DNA from: Spirochaetaceae bacterium
Lineage (GTDB): Bacteria; Spirochaetota; Spirochaetia; Sphaerochaetales; Sphaerochaetaceae
Direction: 5' to 3'
Length of the DNA: 11,680 nt
NCBI GenBank assembly: GCA_016649775.1
Contig: JAENWY010000047.1
Coordinates: forward strand, 1-11,680
Positions 1-6,497 of this stretch are shown piece by piece (position 1 is the first letter of the stretch; every line of letters starts with the position of its first letter). The position numbers and the translations under genes are program-made. The notes below the pieces were generated by a model. It searched no databases. It was not told where the DNA came from and was given only the letters and a program-made list of their open reading frames with translations.

Positions 1-163
1 CATCAGCCGATTCACCAGGTAAAGTTAAACCCAAGGTATCAGAATATACATTTACACTCATAAAATTGAAAAATCCAGAATAAGCATCCTGACTACAAGC
101 TGTAAATAAAAGAATACTAGCTATTGATAAAGCTAATAGACTTAATTTGTTTTTTTTAATCAT
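1..163 (-). CDS. Lipoprotein, N-terminal part only (runs off the left edge)
   Basis: The first 54 codons of a minus-strand gene are visible. They encode a short basic N-terminus (MIKKNK), a hydrophobic segment and then LFTAC with Cys23, which reads as a signal peptidase II lipobox. The protein is therefore probably exported and lipid-anchored. Phe at -3 is outside the strict lipobox but fits the relaxed form used by spirochaetes. After the cysteine come SQDAYSGFFNF and further residues rich in Ser, Gly and aromatics, with no domain I recognise. I chose the ATG at 163 over the in-frame ATG at 169 because the AAAGGAGAG ribosome binding site lies about 8 bases before it, whereas it almost touches the other. 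The function is unknown. Confidence 0.75.
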   Translation of the reverse strand, partial: MIKKNKLSLLALSIASILLFTACSQDAYSGFFNFMSVNVYSDTLGLTLPGESAD

Positions 164-620
164 ATACATTCTCTCCTTTGATTAGTATCAAATAATTAAT
201 CGACTACCCAATCAATATGCACAAACCTATGATTACTTTATTTCGTTTATTAACGCCTAAAGTCATAGCCTATTTTTACTATTTATAAAATTAAGAAAGT
301 TATTTTAATTGCATTATTCATATTTATAATCAAAAAAATATAACTAAAAATAAAAGTTCACGCTATTTATTAATTTCCCAATTAACACTTTCTTATAAAT
401 TAACTATAGCATATTTCTTTTCAAAAAAATATACAAAGTTATGAAATGAATTAAAATTATATTTATAACATATATATTATATAACAAAAATACAGTACTT
501 TACTATTTAACATTACAACTTATTATATTTTTAGGCTCTGTCTATGTTTATAAAATTCTAAATCTTATTTTCTTTATGAGATAAGAGTTGTTTATATTTT
601 CATCAAGCTTTTAAATTGAA
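164..620. other. Intergenic region, no gene seen
   Basis: About 460 bases of very AT-rich sequence separate the lipoprotein start from the terminator of the acyl-CoA ligase. Both neighbours are on the minus strand, so this stretch should hold the lipoprotein promoter. I do not see a convincing -35/-10 pair. The only sequence that stands out is GCTCTGTCTATG at 535-546, nearly repeated at 8256-8267. No reading frame of note is present on either strand. Confidence 0.6.
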
Positions 621-659
621 AAACAACTTTTAAATCCCTGTTGGTTTTAAAAGTTGTTT
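621..659 (-). terminator. Intrinsic terminator of the acyl-CoA ligase gene
   Basis: A perfect 14-base inverted repeat (AAACAACTTTTAAA at 621-634 and TTTAAAAGTTGTTT at 646-659) encloses an 11-base loop. Read on the minus strand, the stem ends in GTTGTTTTTCAATTT, which gives a T-rich tail. It lies about 30 bases past the ligase stop codon. The stem is AT-rich, so the arrangement is convincing but not GC-strong. Confidence 0.75.
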
Positions 660-689
660 CTATAAATTCATGTTTATTTTCTAATTTAT

Positions 690-2609
690 TTAAAAATATT
701 TCTTTTTTATTATATCAATATTTAACTGTGAATTTGTTTCATTGTCTATATAAAGTTTGTCTATTCTATCTTTGTAGAATTCAATTGTTTTATATCTAAC
801 TAATTTCATTGTAGAATTGACTAATCCATCATCTTCACTGAAAGGTTTTTCAATAATAGCAAATTTATGAGGTAACCAAACATTTGGAACACCAGTTGCT
901 TTCTCTTCATAACTTCTTAGTTGTTTTATAATAAAATCATGAGCTTCTTCAGGTGTTTTTAGATTGTTTTCAACTATCATTTTTGCAACTATATCATCTT
1001 GAAGAGTTACTAAACTTGTTGTATAGAATTTATGATCATTATAAATCAACAATTGATTTATACATTCAATATTATTATACATAAGTTCTTCAACTTCTTC
1101 AGGAGAATATTTTTCACCATCTCTGTTTATTAAGAGAGCTTTTTCTCTACCTGTTACAACTAGGAATCCATCATTATCAAAATAACCTAAATCTCCTGTC
1201 CATAACCAGTTATCACGAAGTACTTCAGCAGTAGCCTCAGGGTTTTTATAATAGCCTTTCATTACATTATCACCTTGGATAACAATTTCACCTTTTTCCA
1301 TTACTTTAGCTTCTGTAGTATCATCAATCATAATTTTACATTTAATTGAAGGAGCAACCATTCCACTAGTTCCATATTTACATCTTAGTGGACTATTACT
1401 ACTAATTACAGGAGCAGCCTCAGTTAGTCCATAACCTTGATAAATAGGAATTCCAATTGCCGCAAAGAAACGTTGTTGCTTTGCCTCTAATAGAGCTCCA
1501 CCACCTACAAAGTAATTTAGAGATGTTCCAAATACTTCTCGAAGTTTAGGAAATACTACTTTATCTGCAATAAAATAAGGAACGGCAGTTTTAAATTTAG
1601 TAAAACTTGAACCTGTATTAAAACCATCACCATTTCTAGCAATTCCAGCTTTTAATCCATTGATAAATATTTTTTCACCAATACCACCAGTTTTGGCAAT
1701 TCCTTGATTAATTCTCTTCATAAAGTTACCACTAATTGATGGTACACTCATCATAAATGATGGATTAACTTCTTTAAGATTTTTTGGGAAATTTCTAATT
1801 ATTGAAGCATTATTATTACCTGAATCTACAAAGTGAAGAGTTATTCCTCTTAAAAAAGATGTATAGATACCTACTGTATGAGCAAAGGAGTGATCAACTG
1901 GCAGTACGACTAAAGTCTCAAAGCAATTATCTGGTAATTCAAATATCTTAACAGCATCATGAGAGTTTGCCCAATAATTTAAGTGAGTTAACATAATACC
2001 TTTAGGATTACCTGTGGTACCACTGGTATAACAGATATTAATAGTATCATTTTCATTTATTTCTTTTTCTTTATCACTAACAATATTGGGGTTTGTTTCT
2101 AAGATCTTCTCTCCTTCACTGATTAGAGAGGAGTATAATAAATAATCTTCCCATTCAACCCAATTATTCTTTTTAGCAATTTTTTCTATTTCATCACCAA
2201 ATTTATTTAGATAGAGAATTTTTACTTTATGATCAAAGAATTGAATTGAACTCTCAACTTTTTGAAAAGTATTATGTGATACAACTATTATAGTAGATTC
2301 ACTATGATTTACTCTAAAGCCAATTTCTTCTGCTGTTAATTTAATTGATAAAGGAACACTTACACCACGGGATTTAATAATTCCCATTTCTGTATTAACC
2401 CATTCTGTGCTTCCTTCAGCTAAAATAGATACTTTTTCGTCTGTAGCAAAATTTCTAGTAATTAGAGAAGCTGCTATTTTATCAGTTATCTTATTACATT
2501 CAGAATATGAACAGGCAACCCATTTATCTTCAACTTTTTTTGTTGTATAAGCTCTTTCTGGATATCTTTCTACTGCTTCATGAAGCATTCTAATAATTGT
2601 TTTTTCCAC
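690..2609 (-). CDS. AMP-forming long-chain acyl-CoA synthetase (fatty acid-CoA ligase)
   Basis: This 639-residue enzyme of the adenylate-forming family should activate fatty acids with ATP to acyl-adenylate and then to acyl-CoA, on the cytoplasmic side of the membrane. The phosphate-binding motif YTSGTTGNPKG is at about 194-204, the second core motif QGYGLTEAAP at about 391-400, the ATP-ribose motif TGDLG at about 471-475 and the hinge region GREK at about 487-490. Lys602 in STMKLVR sits where the family's catalytic lysine is expected. The length is normal for long-chain ligases, and the ends of the protein look like spirochaetal members. The start is a GTG, preceded five bases upstream by AAGGGGAG. 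A GntR regulator lies 146 bases upstream on the same strand, and a large inverted repeat lies between them. The chain-length preference cannot be read from the sequence. Confidence 0.93.
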   Translation of the reverse strand: MEKTIIRMLHEAVERYPERAYTTKKVEDKWVACSYSECNKITDKIAASLITRNFATDEKVSILAEGSTEWVNTEMGIIKSRGVSVPLSIKLTAEEIGFRVNHSESTIIVVSHNTFQKVESSIQFFDHKVKILYLNKFGDEIEKIAKKNNWVEWEDYLLYSSLISEGEKILETNPNIVSDKEKEINENDTINICYTSGTTGNPKGIMLTHLNYWANSHDAVKIFELPDNCFETLVVLPVDHSFAHTVGIYTSFLRGITLHFVDSGNNNASIIRNFPKNLKEVNPSFMMSVPSISGNFMKRINQGIAKTGGIGEKIFINGLKAGIARNGDGFNTGSSFTKFKTAVPYFIADKVVFPKLREVFGTSLNYFVGGGALLEAKQQRFFAAIGIPIYQGYGLTEAAPVISSNSPLRCKYGTSGMVAPSIKCKIMIDDTTEAKVMEKGEIVIQGDNVMKGYYKNPEATAEVLRDNWLWTGDLGYFDNDGFLVVTGREKALLINRDGEKYSPEEVEELMYNNIECINQLLIYNDHKFYTTSLVTLQDDIVAKMIVENNLKTPEEAHDFIIKQLRSYEEKATGVPNVWLPHKFAIIEKPFSEDDGLVNSTMKLVRYKTIEFYKDRIDKLYIDNETNSQLNIDIIKKKYF

Positions 2610-2651
2610 AATAACTCCCCTTGTTTTTCTATCTTTTACAATAAAATATTA

Positions 2652-2701
2652 AATACAGTTAATCAAGACAAAAATAGAACTTTTGTCAAAATAACTGTAT
2701 T
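2652..2701. promoter_or_regulatory. Nested inverted repeat in the leader of the acyl-CoA ligase gene
   Basis: Two inverted repeats share one centre. The outer arms are AATACAGTTA (2652-2661) and TAACTGTATT (2692-2701). The inner arms are GACAAAA (2667-2673) and TTTTGTC (2681-2687), around a 7-base loop. The internal gaps are 5 and 4 bases. It lies between the GntR stop and the ligase GTG. It could be an operator pair for a dimeric regulator, an RNA hairpin in the leader, or a weak terminator of the GntR gene. A TTGACA sequence on the minus strand (2684-2689) falls inside it, but no good -10 follows at standard spacing. Confidence 0.55.
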
Positions 2702-2755
2702 CAATTTATACAAAAAGAATTAATAATTTTGTACTATGTAAAATTAAGGAAAATA

Positions 2756-3469
2756 CTAGTCTATTATAATAGAGTCTCTTTTACCCCAAGAGGAAATTGA
2801 GAAAGAAATATCATCACTATTAATAAAGGCTTCAGCATATTCTGCAACTTCACTATTATTAAATTCAGCGGTCCTCTGAATTCTTGAATGAGCGGAAGTA
2901 ATAGATAGGTTTAACATCCTCGCCTCTTCCATTGAAGGATTTACTGGCATTAATAATGTTTGAACTCTTACAATTTGTCTTTCTGATACAATAGATAATA
3001 AAGATAGACTGTTAATATGATTAATATCATTTTCAACTAATTTCTCACCTATTTCTAATCTATACCAAGTATTGATAATTGCCTCAGGTTTATCATCTCT
3101 AAAACGTAAACGTTTAATATAATAAACTTCTTTTTCATTTTTTGTAAGTTTTAAGGCAAGAGATACTTTTTCTTTTGGTTTTACTACTTTTGATTCAAGT
3201 ACTTCGTAAATAATATTTGTTGAAGCACTTACTGAGTAGGGTTGATCTAGAACATCTTTTATACTAGCTCTGACAAAGGTACCCTTACCTTGTATCTTGT
3301 AAACTAGATGTTGATCTTCTAATTCTTTTAAAGCTCTACGAACTGTTATTCGTGATACCTGATAAATATCACATAATTGAGATTCTGAAGAAATTAACAT
3401 CCCTTCATACCAAGCTCCTGAAAGGATTTTATCCTGAATAGAACTATATAGTTGCCTGTGTTTAAACAT
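2756..3469 (-). CDS. GntR-family transcriptional regulator, HutC/FarR type with UTRA domain
   Basis: This 237-residue protein has the two-part build of HutC-type GntR regulators. A winged helix covers about residues 1-68, with the recognition segment VSRITVRRALKELE followed by the wing GKGTFV. A C-terminal effector-binding UTRA-like domain covers about 85-225. The length is normal. Such proteins bind palindromic DNA as dimers and release it on binding a small metabolite, which the sequence does not identify. The ATG is preceded by CGGAGT at good spacing. A 17-base palindrome 30 bases upstream of the start suggests autoregulation. The gene sits between the glpA operon and the acyl-CoA ligase, all on one strand, so either could be a target. 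A fatty acyl or glycerol-phosphate effector is only an inference from this position. Confidence 0.9.
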   Translation of the reverse strand: MFKHRQLYSSIQDKILSGAWYEGMLISSESQLCDIYQVSRITVRRALKELEDQHLVYKIQGKGTFVRASIKDVLDQPYSVSASTNIIYEVLESKVVKPKEKVSLALKLTKNEKEVYYIKRLRFRDDKPEAIINTWYRLEIGEKLVENDINHINSLSLLSIVSERQIVRVQTLLMPVNPSMEEARMLNLSITSAHSRIQRTAEFNNSEVAEYAEAFINSDDISFSISSWGKRDSIIID

Positions 3470-3498
3470 AAAAACTCCGTTATTTAATTTGTTTCCTA

Positions 3499-3515
3499 TT
3501 TTGTAAGTTACAAAA
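3499..3515. promoter_or_regulatory. Palindromic operator candidate upstream of the GntR gene
   Basis: TTTTGTAA-G-TTACAAAA is a perfect 8+1+8 palindrome 30 bases before the GntR start. Dyads of this size with a GTAA/TTAC core are typical of HutC-type GntR operators, so autoregulation is likely. The 11-mer TTTGTAACTTA, which is part of this site read on the minus strand, recurs at 3766-3776. Confidence 0.65.
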
Positions 3516-3796
3516 CAATGAGTGCCTATTCAACCATAAAGTTAATAAAATCAATATTATATTCATAATAATGGGAAAAAATACTTTACATTTCACTAAA
3601 CAAGCAAATTAAATTTTGTAAAAAAGAAGTTAATAGAAAACTACTCTAAAATAGAAAAACTGCGGTAACAGAAAGATTATGTTTTCCCCTCTACTTTAAA
3701 AAAAATATACAATTATAGAAAAATATAGTATAAAAACTGTTACGAGAGTGTAAATTTTAAAAGAATTTGTAACTTAAGAACTATTAATACAAACCT
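3516..3796. other. Intergenic region between the iron-sulfur gene and the GntR gene, with repeated GTAAC sites
   Basis: No reading frame worth reporting is present. Besides the palindrome at 3499-3515, three more GTAAC/GTTAC elements occur: GTAACAG (3665-3671), its inverted copy CTGTTAC (3737-3743), and TTTGTAACTTA (3766-3776). They could be extra regulator sites around the GntR promoter. The promoter itself must lie here on the minus strand, but I could not settle on a -35/-10 pair. Confidence 0.45.
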
Positions 3797-3817
3797 AGTT
3801 TAAGCATAATTTAAACT
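3797..3817 (-). terminator. Possible weak terminator after the glpA/iron-sulfur operon
   Basis: A 7-base inverted repeat, AGTTTAA (3797-3803) and TTAAACT (3811-3817), with a 7-base loop lies 22 bases past the iron-sulfur gene's stop. On the minus strand it is followed only by TAGGTTTG, so the T-tract is poor. The better T-run lies on the plus-strand side. It may do little. Confidence 0.3.
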
Positions 3818-3838
3818 TTTTATACGTCCCCTTTTCTA

Positions 3839-4513
3839 TTAATTTTTTGATTTAATTTTCCTTAGATTATTTATGTGTTTACCTGGATATACTTTGGTTG
3901 GACATACCTTGCTACACAAGTAATGCTTATCACAAGCATCAACTCCATTATTTTTAAAAGCTTTATTTTTTAAGTTTTTTATTACTTTTTCATCAGTTTG
4001 TTTACTAATTTCTCTATCGATTGAAGCTAAATTGGCTGGGCCAATAAAATCAGATTTTACAGGGCAAGCACTAACACAAGAGCCACATTCTATACAGTTT
4101 TCAAAGCGATTCCAGTTAAGTATTCCATTTGGTTTTATAGAATCTTTTCCAATCTCACTTTCTCTTAAATAAGTTGATCCTTCCAGTTTGTTAATCATAG
4201 TAGAAATATCAACAACTAAGTCTGATATTATTTTAAAAGAAGTTAGTGGTTCAATGATTATTTTATTATCTTCAAATTCATTTAAAAAGCACATACATGC
4301 CAATCTCTCTTTTTTATTAATGATACAAGCACAAGTACCACAAGATCCATGGTGACAAGAATGTCTATAAGTAATAGAGGAATCAATTTTTTTCCTAATT
4401 TCATCTAAAGCATCAATTACAGTTAGAGAATTATCCATTTCAATAATGAAATTCATATAACTATCTTCATTTCGCCTAATCGATATTGAATAACTTTTAA
4501 TTTGTTTGACCAT
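3839..4513 (-). CDS. Succinate dehydrogenase/fumarate reductase-type iron-sulfur subunit, partner of GlpA
   Basis: This 224-residue electron-transfer protein has the SdhB/FrdB layout. The N-terminal ferredoxin domain has C53, C58, C61 and C73 for a [2Fe-2S] cluster. The C-terminal domain has CIECGSC with C140, C143, C146 and C150, the family-typical FIGPA stretch (156-160), and C194, C200 and C204. In C-x5-C (194-200) a histidine occupies the position that would add a fourth ligand, which suits one [4Fe-4S] and one [3Fe-4S] cluster as in succinate dehydrogenase. The start is the ATG at 4513, with AGGAGAGG five bases before it. The frame stays open back to 4657, but that extension lies wholly inside glpA. 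The gene overlaps glpA by 17 bases, so the two are probably co-translated and the protein accepts electrons from GlpA. No flavin or membrane subunit of succinate dehydrogenase is nearby. Confidence 0.9.
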   Translation of the reverse strand: MVKQIKSYSISIRRNEDSYMNFIIEMDNSLTVIDALDEIRKKIDSSITYRHSCHHGSCGTCACIINKKERLACMCFLNEFEDNKIIIEPLTSFKIISDLVVDISTMINKLEGSTYLRESEIGKDSIKPNGILNWNRFENCIECGSCVSACPVKSDFIGPANLASIDREISKQTDEKVIKNLKNKAFKNNGVDACDKHYLCSKVCPTKVYPGKHINNLRKIKSKN

Positions 4514-5696
4514 TATATCCTCTCCTGTAATATTCTCTGTAATTGGGTAAAATAATAGTTGAAGTCTGACATTGTATATCAAGTCCCATTTTCTTACAAA
4601 GCAAGTCAGAAACCACCTCTCCCATTGCTCTAAGTGTTGTTGCTTTTCCTCCAACAATACTTATCATATTATCAATGTTATCATTAATTTTATGATCTAT
4701 TGTAGCAAAATCTCTACTGAGATTTCTAACATCTTCAGTATTGTTATGTTTTCCAAATAAGGGCCTCGCAGCAGCCCAAGCAGTATGATATTCTAAGTAT
4801 TTAAAGGAAGGAAAAATATCGATAGCCGATTGTTGAAGAAAATCTATATCTTCTTGAGGAACTCTATTTATATCTGGGTTATCACTTATCCATTGAGTTG
4901 AACCAATGATTGTTAATTGTCTTTGAGGGACAATAATATCGCCATCACCGGCTTTATGTAACCTACTAACAACCATATTAGAAATTCTTTTCTTTGCCGC
5001 TAACATTGTCCCAGGAGAGGGAGAAACTGATAAATCTATATCTGCAAGTTTTGCTATTTTTCCTGACCAAGGTCCTCCTGCATTGATAAAAGCATCTGCT
5101 TTAATAATTTCTTTTTTATGTGTTATATGATTGATAACTGTAACTGATTCTATATTATTAAATTTTTTATTTATTGAAATTACTTCATGATATGTTTTAA
5201 TTTCGGCATTTTTAGTTTTTAGAGCACCAGCTGCAAAACTAATTGCAAGTCTCCAGGGATCAATTGTTCCATCAGGGACCAAAACAGAAGCTTTAATATT
5301 TTTATTTAGTTCCTTTTCATATTCAAAAGCAAGAGATGTTGGAATTTCCCTAGCTGGAATGTCTGCATCTAAACAACTTTGGATAAATAAATCTTTATAT
5401 TGCATATCATCATCATTTAATGCAACAAACATCCCCATGTTGTATTCAATAGCATTAGGAGCAATATTTCTAAGAATTGCACTTTCAATCATGCATTCTT
5501 TTGCTATATTTTTATCTCCCATAGCATATCTAGCACCACAGTGCAATTGCCCATGATGTCTGCCTGTTGTTCCACTTGTTAATTCGCCTTTTTCAATTAA
5601 AGTAACCTTAAATCCTCTAAGGCACAAATCATACATGATGGCAATTGCTGTTCCTCCGCCACCAATAATAACGACATGATTATTATTATGAGTCAT
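4497..5696 (-). CDS. glpA: Glycerol-3-phosphate dehydrogenase, GlpA-like FAD subunit (short form)
   Basis: This FAD-dependent oxidoreductase of the DAO/GlpA family should oxidise sn-glycerol 3-phosphate to dihydroxyacetone phosphate in the cytoplasm or at the membrane. The N-terminal dinucleotide fold reads VVIIGGGGTA (about 8-17), with Ala where GlpA usually has the third glycine, and is followed by Glu35 for the ribose. GRHHGQLHCGARY (45-57), PDGTIDPWRL (141-150), AGGPW (206-210) and VGGK (348-351) match the GlpA pattern closely. At 399 residues it stops after the catalytic domain and lacks the C-terminal extension of the roughly 540-residue enteric GlpA. The ATG has AAGGAG eight bases upstream. 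The iron-sulfur protein gene overlaps its end, and no GlpB or GlpC is adjacent. A related hydroxyacid such as 2-hydroxyglutarate is a less likely substrate. Confidence 0.88.
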   Translation of the reverse strand: MTHNNNHVVIIGGGGTAIAIMYDLCLRGFKVTLIEKGELTSGTTGRHHGQLHCGARYAMGDKNIAKECMIESAILRNIAPNAIEYNMGMFVALNDDDMQYKDLFIQSCLDADIPAREIPTSLAFEYEKELNKNIKASVLVPDGTIDPWRLAISFAAGALKTKNAEIKTYHEVISINKKFNNIESVTVINHITHKKEIIKADAFINAGGPWSGKIAKLADIDLSVSPSPGTMLAAKKRISNMVVSRLHKAGDGDIIVPQRQLTIIGSTQWISDNPDINRVPQEDIDFLQQSAIDIFPSFKYLEYHTAWAAARPLFGKHNNTEDVRNLSRDFATIDHKINDNIDNMISIVGGKATTLRAMGEVVSDLLCKKMGLDIQCQTSTIILPNYREYYRRGYNGQTN

Positions 5697-5712
5697 TACT
5701 TTTTCTCCTTAA

Positions 5713-5729
5713 TATACTTGTTAAGTATA
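5713..5729 (-). promoter_or_regulatory. Palindromic operator over the probable glpA -10 region
   Basis: TATACTT-GTT-AAGTATA is a perfect 7+3+7 palindrome ending 16 bases before the glpA start codon. Read on the minus strand it begins with TATACT, a good -10 match, so a bound repressor would block the promoter and the leader would be only about 20 bases long. No strong -35 is visible. It differs from the palindrome in front of the GntR gene, so the binding protein may be a different one. Confidence 0.55.
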
Positions 5730-6262
5730 GCACTAAAAAATAGCCAATAATAATGAATTTTAAATAAAATAATTTTTTAAGATGTAGTGTTAAATAATGA
5801 TAGCAATTTAAATTTCCAAAAAACCATTTATAATCTCGTATTATTAACTAATTCAAAATAATTAAAGAGAATACACAATAGCTAAGACTAAAGTTTCAGG
5901 ATTTTTTACTTGTGTAAATACTAGAATTTGCATTGTTTTAAAGTGCTTTTATTATAAATGATAGATTAGATTACACAACAATTTATGGAATTATTAATAT
6001 CAATAAAGGGTAACCATAAACCAAAATAAAAAACTTATAGAAGAGAATATTGAAAAAAAGATTTGAAACAGGTCTTTAAAGGCTTTAGTGGATTGTTACA
6101 TAATTGAGGAATGGTTTTATTTCTTTTTTTTAAACAGACAAAAAAGAAGTAATTAAGATTTAATGCAAGAAGTGCAATAAATCCCAATAAAAGAAGTTTC
6201 TTCGAGAGAAAATGGAACAGAAATTGATAATTAAAAATAGCTAAGCCTTACAAGTCTACAAC
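5730..6262. other. Gene-poor intergenic region, probably with decayed sequence
   Basis: More than 500 bases hold no intact gene. On the plus strand, fragments between about 6080 and 6260 read like broken coding sequence (for example KKEVIKI, stop, CKKCNKSQ, stop) that may once have been joined to the reading frame at 6263-6382. The right side of glpA's promoter must lie near 5740-5760. I see no RNA gene here. Confidence 0.4.
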
Positions 6263-6382
6263 ATGACTAAAGAACTAAATAATCCAGCTAAAGAGTTTAG
6301 AAATAAACTTTTGAATAAAGAATATTCTAGAATACGAGTAGATACACTTTATGAGAAATTTAGAATGAGTAAAAATTTTTAA
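6263..6382 (+). pseudogene. 39-codon reading frame, probable 3' remnant of a decayed plus-strand gene
   Basis: The frame encodes MTKELNNPAK, then a basic stretch with NKEYSRIRVDTLYEK, and ends MSKNF. There is no ribosome binding site before the ATG. A strong plus-strand terminator begins 20 bases after the stop, as expected for the end of a real transcription unit. The sequence upstream is full of stops in all plus frames. This points to the tail of a gene whose front has decayed. I do not recognise the family. A genuine small protein is possible but less likely. Confidence 0.4.
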
Positions 6383-6402
6383 AGATACTTAAATAACATA
6401 AG

Positions 6403-6437
6403 AATGTTACTAAAGTTTAAACACTGTAACATTTTTT
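6403..6437 (+). terminator. Strong intrinsic terminator, plus strand
   Basis: AATGTTAC (6403-6410) and GTAACATT (6426-6433) form an 8-base stem around a 15-base loop that itself contains the palindrome GTTTAAAC. The stem runs directly into a run of T. It serves whatever was transcribed rightward here, now only the short frame ending at 6382. Confidence 0.7.
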
Positions 6438-6459
6438 ATAATTACAATTGAAATATAAG

Positions 6460-6485
6460 AGGTAGGCTCTATGAGGAGCCTACCT
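6460..6485 (-). terminator. Intrinsic terminator of the minus-strand ABC exporter gene
   Basis: A perfect 10-base stem, AGGTAGGCTC (6460-6469) and GAGCCTACCT (6476-6485), with a 6-base loop lies 12 bases past the ABC gene's stop. It is the most GC-rich hairpin in the area. On the minus strand it is followed by CTTATATTTC. It faces the plus-strand terminator at 6403-6437, so two units converge here. Confidence 0.75.
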
Positions 6486-6497
6486 AGCCTACTCGAT

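Noticed and set aside
535..546. GCTCTGTCTATG, nearly repeated at 8256-8267, considered as insertion sequence ends
   Set aside because: The match is one mismatch in 12 bases with both copies in the same orientation and nearly 8 kb apart. There is no transposase or target duplication, and the second copy lies within a promoter spacer. Probably chance.
2684..2689. TTGACA on the minus strand as -35 of the acyl-CoA ligase promoter
   Set aside because: At 17 or 18 bases the would-be -10 is TTGATT or TGATTA, which are poor matches, so I did not annotate it as a promoter on its own.
4514..4657. In-frame 48-codon extension of the iron-sulfur protein
   Set aside because: It lies wholly within the coding sequence of glpA in another frame, has no family similarity, and the ATG at 4513 has an excellent ribosome binding site and matches the usual SdhB start.
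4572..4760. Plus-strand open frame of 62 codons
   Set aside because: It is antisense to glpA, lacks a ribosome binding site, and its composition is that of reverse-complemented coding sequence.
5359..5556. Plus-strand open frame of 65 codons
   Set aside because: It is antisense to the glpA N-terminal region with no independent support.
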